Positions 56,768-64,000 of a stretch of DNA of 64,000 nucleotides are shown here, piece by piece. Under the pieces are notes generated by a model. It was given only the letters and a program-made list of their open reading frames with translations. It had not been told where the DNA came from and searched no databases. Both the position numbers and the translations under genes were made by a program. The stretch is from Flavobacteriaceae bacterium. Lineage in GTDB: Bacteria; Bacteroidota; Bacteroidia; Flavobacteriales; Flavobacteriaceae. The stretch lies in the NCBI GenBank assembly GCA_021739635.1, contig JAIPBH010000001.1, forward strand, positions 169,209 to 233,208, read 5' to 3'. Numbering within the stretch: position 1 is the stretch's first letter; every line of letters starts with the position of its first letter.

Positions 56768-57733
56768 GTGAGTAATATTCCTTGGCAAGATAAACCTGAA
56801 AATAGTAATGACGTTATGTGGCGTTATTCTGAAAACCCCATTATCGAGAGATATGCAATTCCATCATCAAATAGCATTTTTAATAGTGCAGTTGTTTCTT
56901 TTGAAGATGGTTTTGCAGGTGTTTTTAGATGCGATAACAAAGCTGTACAGATGAATATTTTTGCAGGGTTTAGTAAAAACGGAATTGATTGGGAAATCAA
57001 CCACGAGCCTATTGTAATGCAAGCTGGAAATACAAACATGATACAATCAGATTATAAATATGACCCTCGAGTTGTGTTTATCGAAGATCGTTATTGGATT
57101 ACCTGGTGCAATGGGTTTAACGGACCAACAATAGGTATCGGGTATACTTTTGATTTTAAAACTTTTTTTCAGTGCGAAAATGCCTTTTTACCATTTAATA
57201 GAAACGGTGTTTTATTTCCGCAGAAAATAAATGGAAAATACGCCATGTTAAGCAGGCCAAGTGATAATGGCCACACACCTTTTGGAGATATTTGGATTAG
57301 TTACAGTCCAGACATGAAATATTGGGGTGAACATAGATGCGTTATGAAACCTACACCCTTTCCTGATAGTGCATGGCAATGTACCAAAATTGGTGCCGGA
57401 CCAATTCCAATTTTGACTAATGACGGTTGGCTCATGTTATATCACGGTGTAATTAATACTTGTAATGGTTTTCGTTACGCTATGGGTGCTGCCATTTTAG
57501 ATGAAAATGAACCAGATAAAGTAAAGTACAGAACACAACCTTATTTGTTAGGGCCAGCTACTACCTATGAAATGGTAGGTGATGTGCCTAACGTAGTATT
57601 TCCGTGTGCAGCTTTACATGATATTAATGAGGATAAATTAGCAGTATATTATGGTGCGGCTGATACAGTTGTAGCTATTGCTTTCGGAAAGTTAAGTGAA
57701 GTCATTGAATTTACTAAGAATAACAGTTTATAA
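56768..57733 (+). CDS. GH130 mannoside phosphorylase
   Basis: 321 residues, GTG start (56768-56770) since no ATG fits and the GH130 N terminus begins here. GH130 enzymes use phosphate to split beta-1,4-mannosides such as Man-GlcNAc or Man-Glc into mannose-1-phosphate and the acceptor. The general acid is probably Asp99 ([17 protein letters not shown]). No signal peptide, so cytoplasmic. Next to GH92 and GH20, Man-beta-1,4-GlcNAc from N-glycan cores is the most likely substrate. CBM9-like gene follows with no spacer (stop 57731-57733, ATG 57734). Confidence 0.93.
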   Translation: MSNIPWQDKPENSNDVMWRYSENPIIERYAIPSSNSIFNSAVVSFEDGFAGVFRCDNKAVQMNIFAGFSKNGIDWEINHEPIVMQAGNTNMIQSDYKYDPRVVFIEDRYWITWCNGFNGPTIGIGYTFDFKTFFQCENAFLPFNRNGVLFPQKINGKYAMLSRPSDNGHTPFGDIWISYSPDMKYWGEHRCVMKPTPFPDSAWQCTKIGAGPIPILTNDGWLMLYHGVINTCNGFRYAMGAAILDENEPDKVKYRTQPYLLGPATTYEMVGDVPNVVFPCAALHDINEDKLAVYYGAADTVVAIAFGKLSEVIEFTKNNSL

Positions 57734-58813
57734 ATGAATATACAAAACCAGTTTAATATAGTATTAATTGTAGTGAATTTGATATCCTTGTTTGGTTGTG
57801 CACAATCAAAAAAGGACATCACACCACAAACATATGTAGCTTATAATACTTCAGAAAAAATAGTTATTGATGGTGATGATTCTGAAGCATCTTGGAAAGA
57901 AGCACAATGGTCTGATGCTTTTATTGATATAGAAGGAGTTATAAAGCCCAAATACACTACACATGTTAAAATGCTTTGGGATGATACCTATTTTTATATC
58001 CTTGCAAAACTTGAGGAACCTCATGTTTGGGCTACTATAAAACAACGTGATACGATTATTTTTTATAATAATGATTTTGAAGTATTTATCGATCCAGATA
58101 ATGATACTTATAATTACTATGAATTAGAAATGAATGCTTTAAATACCATTTGGGATTTATTCATTGATAAACCTTACAGGGAAGTGGGTAATGTAGTTTT
58201 AAATGATTGGACATTAACAGGATTAAAATCAGCAATTAAAGTAAACGGAACAATCAATAATCCATCAGATACAGATCAAGGATGGCAGTTGGAGTTGGCA
58301 ATTCCTTGGGCTGCTTATAAAACAGGTTATTACCAAGATAATATTCCTAGAGATAATTTTTGGCGAGTAGATTTTTCAAGGGTCAATTGGCAACATGATA
58401 TAACAAACGGAAAATACACGCGCAAAAAAGACGATGAAGGAAAGTTTCTTCCAGAATACAATTGGGTATGGTCACCAACAGGAGTCATTAATATGCACGA
58501 ACCAGAAAAATGGGGCTACGTCTATTTTTCTTCAAAAGAAGTTGGTTCAAAAGACACATTTTCAATTCCGCAAGACGACAAAGTTAAATGGCAATTATAC
58601 AGTTTGTATAGAGCACAAAAAGACTATTACAATACCTATAAATCCTGGGCAACATCTTTAGATAGTATTTCAAAAAAACCTATTTCTGTTGAAAATAATA
58701 TATTAAAACCTGTTCTAGAAAATCATTCAACTGGATTCAATATTTCAATGAAGAGTCCTTTTTCAAATAAAACCTTAATCATCAAAGAAAATGGAAAAAT
58801 TATTTCAAAATAA
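57734..58813 (+). CDS. Lipoprotein with CBM9-like carbohydrate-binding domain
   Basis: 359 residues. A lipoprotein signal (IVLIVVNLISLFGC, Cys22) precedes a CBM9-like domain (about 35-270) with IVIDGDDSEASWKEAQW, VKMLWDDTYFYILAKLEEP and WQLELAIPW. The rest is helical and unrecognised. It probably binds a sugar at the cell surface, or has an unknown catalytic role. It directly follows the GH130 stop codon. Confidence 0.82.
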   Translation: MNIQNQFNIVLIVVNLISLFGCAQSKKDITPQTYVAYNTSEKIVIDGDDSEASWKEAQWSDAFIDIEGVIKPKYTTHVKMLWDDTYFYILAKLEEPHVWATIKQRDTIIFYNNDFEVFIDPDNDTYNYYELEMNALNTIWDLFIDKPYREVGNVVLNDWTLTGLKSAIKVNGTINNPSDTDQGWQLELAIPWAAYKTGYYQDNIPRDNFWRVDFSRVNWQHDITNGKYTRKKDDEGKFLPEYNWVWSPTGVINMHEPEKWGYVYFSSKEVGSKDTFSIPQDDKVKWQLYSLYRAQKDYYNTYKSWATSLDSISKKPISVENNILKPVLENHSTGFNISMKSPFSNKTLIIKENGKIISK

Positions 58814-58820
58814 TCCTATT

Positions 58821-59939
58821 ATGGAACTATCAAAATTAGTATTCCTAGTACTTACAATTAGTCTATTTTCATGTGCTAATAAAGACAATAAAACTCAAGA
58901 CACTGCTATGTATGAAGGCATAATTAATAACTCAGCATTTGAGTTTGGTGTTTGGGTTAGTGCCAATGCAAATAAGCCTGATGATGACTATTCTAAAGAA
59001 TTTAAAAAATACAAAAGCGCGGGCATTGATGAGGTTTTAATAAATACGGGCACAGATCCTGAATTATTAAAACGATTGGTCCCTATAGCGACAAACGAGG
59101 GATTAAAAGTACATGCCTGGATTATGGCAATGAATCGTCCCGGAGATTCTGTAGCACTACAACACCCAGAATGGTATGCCGTTAGTAGAGACGGAAAATC
59201 ATGTTATGATACACGTCCGTATGTAGATTATTACCAATGGCTTTGCCCAACTAGAGAAGCCTCTAGAAACCATGTATTAAGTTTGGTTGAAGGCTTAGCA
59301 AAAGTAGATGGTATTGAAAGTGTTCATTTAGATTATATTCGCTTTTCAGATATCTTTTTGCCAATTGGTCTGCTTCCTAAATATAATCTTGTTCAAGATA
59401 CTGAAATGGCAGAATTTGATTTCTGCTATTGTGATGAATGTGTAAACGCTTTTGAAAAAATACATCATAAAAATCCTAGAGAAAGTAACAATACATCTAT
59501 AGATATGGAGTGGAAAAACTTCAGATTAGATGCTATTAAAGCTGTTGTTGATGATGCTTATAAAATTGCACATAAATACAATAAAAACCTAACCGCAGCT
59601 GTATTTCCATATCCTGAAATGGCTGATCATATGGTACGTCAACGCTGGGATAAATGGGATATTGATGAGGTATATCCTATGATTTATCATGGATTTTACA
59701 ATGAAGAAGTTGATTGGATTGGGTATGCAACCAAACAAGGAGTAAAAGATTTATCCGGCAAAAAAACTCAAATTAATACAGGAATTTATATACCTGATTT
59801 TACTTCTGAGGAAGAACTAAAAGAAGCTATTTTGTTAGCCAAAGAAAGCGGTGCAAAAGGCATCACGTTTTTTGATGGACCTGCCTTATCTGAGGCGAAC
59901 CTAAATACTATTAAAGAAACAAAAGCCAGTTTAAAATAA
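58821..59939 (+). CDS. GH10-like (GHL10/DUF187-type) lipoprotein
   Basis: 372 residues from the ATG at 58821 (MELSKLVFLVLTISLFSC, lipoprotein Cys18); a frame from 58791 overlaps the previous gene and lengthens the signal. The TIM-barrel domain has FGVWVSANANKPDDDY, EGLKVHAWIMAMN, SVHLDYIRFSD, and VYPMIYH, a pattern of the glycosyl-hydrolase-like 10 group. Enzymatic activity is not established for the close families. A cysteine pair in FCYCDECVNAF could bind metal. It follows the CBM9-like gene by 7 nt. Confidence 0.78.
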   Translation: MELSKLVFLVLTISLFSCANKDNKTQDTAMYEGIINNSAFEFGVWVSANANKPDDDYSKEFKKYKSAGIDEVLINTGTDPELLKRLVPIATNEGLKVHAWIMAMNRPGDSVALQHPEWYAVSRDGKSCYDTRPYVDYYQWLCPTREASRNHVLSLVEGLAKVDGIESVHLDYIRFSDIFLPIGLLPKYNLVQDTEMAEFDFCYCDECVNAFEKIHHKNPRESNNTSIDMEWKNFRLDAIKAVVDDAYKIAHKYNKNLTAAVFPYPEMADHMVRQRWDKWDIDEVYPMIYHGFYNEEVDWIGYATKQGVKDLSGKKTQINTGIYIPDFTSEEELKEAILLAKESGAKGITFFDGPALSEANLNTIKETKASLK

Positions 59940-59949
59940 AGAATGCGTA

Positions 59950-62187
59950 ATGGTTAAATATGGTCTCATATGTTTAGTTTGTGCGTCGCTGTTATTTAAT
60001 TGCGAGCCATATAAAAGTATGGACCCTATTGAACTAACTCATTATGTAAACCCATTTATTGGTACAGATGGACCTGGGAATACGTATACTGGGGCAACCG
60101 TTCCTTTTGGAATGGTGCAATTAAGTCCGGATATAGGGATTCCTGGTTGGGATAGAATAGCGGGTTATTTTTATCAAGATTCTATCATTTCCGGATTTTC
60201 ACATACCCATTTATCGGGCACCGGTGCAGGCGATTTGTATGATATCTTAGTCATGCCAACCAACAGTAGGTTTTCTAAACGGATTGCAGACAACAATTAT
60301 AAACCGTTTTCCAGATTTTCTCATGATAGGGAACAATCCTCACCAGGCTATTATGAAGTCGATTTATTGGATTATGGCATTAAGGCAGAATTGACGACTA
60401 CAACAAGAACAGGCATTCACAAATACACATTCCCTAAAGATAGTTTGTCGCAAATCCATATCGATTTAGGTTATGCCATAAATTGGGATGCGCCTACTGA
60501 TACGTACATTCATGTAGTTGATAGCACAACTATTGAAGGTTATAGAAAATCTACTGGATGGGCAAAGGACCAACGTGTTTATTTTGCTATCAAATTGTCA
60601 AAATCGTTTAAATCGTATCAAATTTTTAAAAATGATACGCTTGCGACAAACCCAGTTGAAGCTAAAAATTCAAAAATCATATTGAATTATAATACCTCTA
60701 ATGACGACGTTATTATTTTAAAAACAGGACTTTCTACAGCATCCATAAACGGTGCTTATAAATCTCTTGAAATAGAAGCACCTGATTTTAATTTTGAAGG
60801 CTACAAAGAAAAAGCAAATGCTATTTGGGAAAAACAACTCCAAAAAATAAGGATTAAATCATCAGACGAAAATCAAAAGACCATTTTCTATACCATGCTT
60901 TATCAATCTATGTTAGCACCTACATTGTTAAGTGATTTTAATGAAGAATACAAAGGAGCCAATGATAGTATTATGAAAGCAAATGGTTTTAATAGGTACG
61001 ATACCTTTTCGTTATGGGATACCTATCGAGCTGCACATCCATTATACACAATATTGCATCCAAAACGAGTGTCTGATATGATAAATTCAATATTAGCACA
61101 TTATAAAGAAACAGGCTTATTGCCGGTTTGGTCGATGCAGGGTAATGAAACCAATATGATGATTGGTAATCATGCGATTCCTGTGATTTTGGACGCTTAT
61201 TTTAAAGGAATTGAAGGCTTTGATATTGCGTTAGCGTATCAAGCTTGTAAAGAAAGTTCAATGGTCAATTCAAGACAATTAGACATGTATAAATCCTTGG
61301 GCTATATTCCTGTTAATGATGAAAATGAAAATTGGTCGGTTTCAAAAACATTAGAATATGCTTATGACGATTGGTGTGTGGCTCAATTTGCAAAAGCATT
61401 AAATAAAACAGAAGACTATAACTATTTTTTAAATCGTTCTGAAAATTGGAGAAACGTTTACGATTCAAAAAGCACATTCATGCGTCCAAAATTGGAGAAT
61501 GGCAATTTTATAAAAGAATTTATTCCTAAAGAATACACGCCTTATTTCTGCGAAAGTAATGCTTGGCAATACATTTGGTCGGTTCCTCAAAATATTGAAG
61601 GCTTAATACAGGCGGTTGGAGGCAATGATGCTTTTGAAAAAAAGTTAGACAGTATGTTTACTTTAAATCCATCGCCAGAAGACAAACTCCCTATATTCAG
61701 TACCGGAATGATTGGTCAATATGCCCATGGAAATGAGCCGAGCCATCATGTAGCTTATTTGTATGACTATATTGATAAGCCATGGAAAACCCAAAAACTC
61801 GTCAGAGAAATTTTAAAAACCCAATATAAAAATAAACCTAATGGACACTGTGGGAATGAAGATTGTGGACAAATGTCATCATGGTATGTATTAAGCTCTT
61901 TAGGGTTTTATCCTGTAAATCCTGCGCAAGGTATATATGCTTTTGGTTCGCCTTTGTTTGATGAAGCAAACATTCATTTAGAAAAAGGAAAGACTTTTGA
62001 AATCAAATCAATTAACAATAGTGATGACAATATCTATATACAATCTGTTAGCTTGAATGGAAAGGAAATAGATAGAAATTATATCACTCATAAAAAAATT
62101 CAACAAGGAGGAGTCTTAGTTTTTACAATGGGAAATACACCAAATAAAACCAGAAAAAACAGTATGGCAATATCCTCTAAAATTTAA
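59950..62187 (+). CDS. GH92 alpha-mannosidase lipoprotein (second copy)
   Basis: 745 residues, a paralogue of the first GH92 in this locus. Lipoprotein signal VKYGLICLVCASLLFNC (Cys18). YVNPFIGTDGPGNTYTGATV, FSHTHLSGTGAGD, GQYAHGNEPSHHVAY and GNEDCGQMSSWYVLSSLGFY are all intact. Two different GH92s in one unit usually split the linkages of high-mannose chains between them. The preceding gene stops 10 nt upstream. GH20 follows after 26 nt. Confidence 0.95.
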   Translation: MVKYGLICLVCASLLFNCEPYKSMDPIELTHYVNPFIGTDGPGNTYTGATVPFGMVQLSPDIGIPGWDRIAGYFYQDSIISGFSHTHLSGTGAGDLYDILVMPTNSRFSKRIADNNYKPFSRFSHDREQSSPGYYEVDLLDYGIKAELTTTTRTGIHKYTFPKDSLSQIHIDLGYAINWDAPTDTYIHVVDSTTIEGYRKSTGWAKDQRVYFAIKLSKSFKSYQIFKNDTLATNPVEAKNSKIILNYNTSNDDVIILKTGLSTASINGAYKSLEIEAPDFNFEGYKEKANAIWEKQLQKIRIKSSDENQKTIFYTMLYQSMLAPTLLSDFNEEYKGANDSIMKANGFNRYDTFSLWDTYRAAHPLYTILHPKRVSDMINSILAHYKETGLLPVWSMQGNETNMMIGNHAIPVILDAYFKGIEGFDIALAYQACKESSMVNSRQLDMYKSLGYIPVNDENENWSVSKTLEYAYDDWCVAQFAKALNKTEDYNYFLNRSENWRNVYDSKSTFMRPKLENGNFIKEFIPKEYTPYFCESNAWQYIWSVPQNIEGLIQAVGGNDAFEKKLDSMFTLNPSPEDKLPIFSTGMIGQYAHGNEPSHHVAYLYDYIDKPWKTQKLVREILKTQYKNKPNGHCGNEDCGQMSSWYVLSSLGFYPVNPAQGIYAFGSPLFDEANIHLEKGKTFEIKSINNSDDNIYIQSVSLNGKEIDRNYITHKKIQQGGVLVFTMGNTPNKTRKNSMAISSKI

Positions 62188-62213
62188 AACAAAACCATCT
62201 ATAAATTTATAAA

Positions 62214-64000
62214 ATGAAAACATTACATCAAATTTTAGTAGTAATAGTAATAATTATTTTTTGTTCCTGTGCAAAACAAAAAGTATTTACTGAAAAAGAT
62301 ATTCAAATCATTCCTAAACCAGCAGAGTTACAACTTTCAAACGGTGTATTTGAGTTTTCAGAAAACACCAAGTTTGTGGTTGCTGACGACTTTCAAAAAG
62401 AAATTTCTAATGCTTTAATTTCAAAATTTGAAAAAGCGGCAGGATGGAAACCAGAAATGACTAATATTGTTCCAAATAGCAATTATGTGCAATTTAACGT
62501 TGATGATACTTTAAAGGATGAAGCATATCAGTTAACTGTAAGTAAAGATAATATTAATATAACCGCTAAAGATAATGCTGGTTTTATTTATGGTTTAGAA
62601 ACCATAAGACAATTGCTTCCTACTGCAATTGAAAGTAACGACCTTGTATCTAATACAGAATGGATTATACCTGCTCTTACTATAAAAGACCAGCCACGGT
62701 TTCAATACAGAGGTTTGATGTTAGATGTATCACGTCACTTTTTTAATGTTGATTATGTAAAAAAAACCATCGATCGTTTGGCAATGCATAAAATGAATGT
62801 ATTGCATTTACATTTGGTAGACGACCAAGGATGGCGCATTGAAATCAAAAAATATCCGAAATTAACAGAGGTTGGAGCTTACAGAAATGGAACCATAGTT
62901 GGGCATTATCCAGGAAGTGAAAATGAAAACAAAAGAGAAGGAGGCTTCTATACTCAAGAAGAAATTAAAGATATTGTAGCTTATGCTTCAAAAAAGAATG
63001 TGACTATTATTCCGGAAATTGAATTGCCAGGACATAGTAGTGCAGCCATTGCGGCTTATCCTTATTTAAGCTGTTTTCCAGAGGAACCGACCACTGTTCC
63101 CCATAATATGATGTCTGAAACTTCAAAAGAATTACAAGAAAAAGGTCAGATAAAAATCGTTCAAGAATCATGGGGTGTATTTAAGGATATTTATTGTGCA
63201 GGCAACGAAGAAACATTCACATTTTTAGAAGATGTATTAAGCGAAGTTTTACCGTTATTTCCGTCAAAATATATTCATGTTGGTGGTGATGAAGCCATTA
63301 AACCTCATTGGGAAATTTGCCCTAAATGTCAAAAAAGAATCAAAGAAGAAGGCCTTAAAGACGAGCATGAATTGCAAAGTTATTTTATAGAACGCATAGA
63401 GCAATTTGTTAATTCAAAAGGCAAAAAAATAATAGGGTGGGATGAAATACTAGAAGGTGGTTTAGCACCTCAAGCCACGGTAATGAGTTGGAGAGGCACT
63501 AAAGGAGGCATTGAGGCTGCAGAACAAGGCCATGATGTGATTATGACACCTGGAACTCATTGTTATTTTGATCATTGTCAAGGCCCAGAAAATGAAGAGC
63601 CTTTATCCATTGGTGGGTATACCCCAATAAGCAAAGTCTATCAATTTGATCCTGTTGTAGACACCATGACTCCTGAAGAAGCAAACTATGTTTTAGGTGG
63701 TCAAGCAAATCTTTGGTCTGAATATATAACAATAACGCAACATTCTGAATACATGATTTTTCCGAGACTGGCGGCGATGGCAGAAGCTTTATGGAGTCCA
63801 AAAGAATCACGTGATTGGAATGATTTTTCACCGAGAATTGAAAGCATGTTCAAACGCTATGATTATTTGGGAATAAACTATGCTAAAAGTATGTATTTAA
63901 TAACACCTAAAGTAAGTGTGGATTTAGATAAGAAGGCAGTATACTTATCTTTAAAAAATGAATTTACAAATGCAGATATTCGTTATGTTTTGGGTGATAA
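62214..64000 (+). CDS. GH20 beta-N-acetylhexosaminidase (partial)
   Basis: 595 residues are inside the window; the frame is open at the right edge. A lipoprotein signal (HQILVVIVIIIFCSC, Cys19) is followed by a GH20b domain (about 35-150) and the catalytic TIM barrel with FQYRGLMLDVSRHFF, LHLHLVDDQGWRIEI, and the Asp-Glu catalytic pair in YIHVGGDEAIKPHW. It removes terminal GlcNAc or GalNAc by substrate-assisted catalysis. The missing C-terminal part is beyond the window. It completes the N-glycan theme of the locus. Confidence 0.95.
   Translation, partial: MKTLHQILVVIVIIIFCSCAKQKVFTEKDIQIIPKPAELQLSNGVFEFSENTKFVVADDFQKEISNALISKFEKAAGWKPEMTNIVPNSNYVQFNVDDTLKDEAYQLTVSKDNINITAKDNAGFIYGLETIRQLLPTAIESNDLVSNTEWIIPALTIKDQPRFQYRGLMLDVSRHFFNVDYVKKTIDRLAMHKMNVLHLHLVDDQGWRIEIKKYPKLTEVGAYRNGTIVGHYPGSENENKREGGFYTQEEIKDIVAYASKKNVTIIPEIELPGHSSAAIAAYPYLSCFPEEPTTVPHNMMSETSKELQEKGQIKIVQESWGVFKDIYCAGNEETFTFLEDVLSEVLPLFPSKYIHVGGDEAIKPHWEICPKCQKRIKEEGLKDEHELQSYFIERIEQFVNSKGKKIIGWDEILEGGLAPQATVMSWRGTKGGIEAAEQGHDVIMTPGTHCYFDHCQGPENEEPLSIGGYTPISKVYQFDPVVDTMTPEEANYVLGGQANLWSEYITITQHSEYMIFPRLAAMAEALWSPKESRDWNDFSPRIESMFKRYDYLGINYAKSMYLITPKVSVDLDKKAVYLSLKNEFTNADIRYVLGD

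Noticed and set aside
58434-58661. Plus-strand 75-codon ORF inside the CBM9-like gene
   Set aside because: Out-of-frame shadow without start context or family pattern.
63541-63831. Minus-strand ORF of 96 codons
   Set aside because: Antisense shadow of the GH20 catalytic domain, whose own frame is clear.

Overview
The window comes from a low-GC member of the Bacteroidota, most likely family Flavobacteriaceae. The evidence is a SusC/RagA-type TonB receptor, GH92/GH130/GH20 glycan enzymes with lipoprotein signals, TAnnTTTG-type promoters (the -7 element of the Bacteroidota sigma factor), A-rich start regions without clear Shine-Dalgarno sequences, and a ribosomal protein cluster that lacks tuf, map and adk. 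I cannot name the genus from sequence alone. I saw no rRNA, tRNA, CRISPR array, prophage or insertion sequence.

Layout. (1) 1-4752, minus strand: a SusC-like receptor cut by the left edge, then an Omp85/POTRA outer-membrane protein. (2) 5060-22433, plus strand: the fused str-S10-spc-alpha cluster, rpsL-rpsG-fusA-rpsJ through secY-infA-rpmJ to rpsM-rpsK-rpsD-rpoA-rplQ. It has a strong promoter before rpsL, a strong attenuator-like hairpin between rpsJ and rplC, and a terminator plus new promoter before rpsD. (3) 22549-29560: a tandem pair of secreted paralogues between two matching terminators, then carA, eno and two citrate synthases, one of mitochondrial/eukaryotic type and one of bacterial GltA type. 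(4) 29626-37614: two amidinotransferase-fold hydrolases (DDAH-like and CtlX), a TPR sensor kinase, argS, trmL and a small membrane protein. (5) 37656-44449, minus strand: a complete trpEGDCFBA operon with a promoter, a 20-residue leader peptide containing three consecutive Trp codons and an intrinsic terminator before trpE, the layout of ribosome-mediated attenuation. Three trp gene junctions and the inside of trpF carry copies of a 70-83 bp palindromic repeat; the trpF copy is translated in frame. (6) 44569-48265: a TlpA-like thioredoxin, two overlapping rhodaneses, small membrane and lipoproteins, a DUF486 protein and a 75-residue unknown. (7) 48549-64000: a glycan locus that looks built for mannose-rich N-glycans: a NagB/PIG-L fusion, a LytS/LytTR-type two-component pair, GH92, a sodium/solute symporter, GH130 mannoside phosphorylase, a CBM9-like lipoprotein, a GH10-like lipoprotein, a second GH92, and GH20 cut by the right edge.

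How the genes work together. The ribosomal cluster gives the translation apparatus plus SecY and RNA polymerase alpha. CarA, enolase and the citrate synthases sit in core metabolism. The trp operon is complete from chorismate to tryptophan. In the glycan locus the predicted flow is removal of alpha-mannose by GH92, removal of GlcNAc by GH20, phosphorolysis of the beta-mannosyl core by GH130, import through the symporter, and entry of GlcNAc-6-P into glycolysis through the NagB fusion. These steps are inferred from families and gene order.

The observations most worth following are the palindromic repeat inside trpF and between the trp genes, the trp leader/attenuator, a TGAC-N4-GTCA inverted repeat found at two promoters with identical 23-nt spacing to the -7-like element, and the attenuator between rpsJ and rplC.
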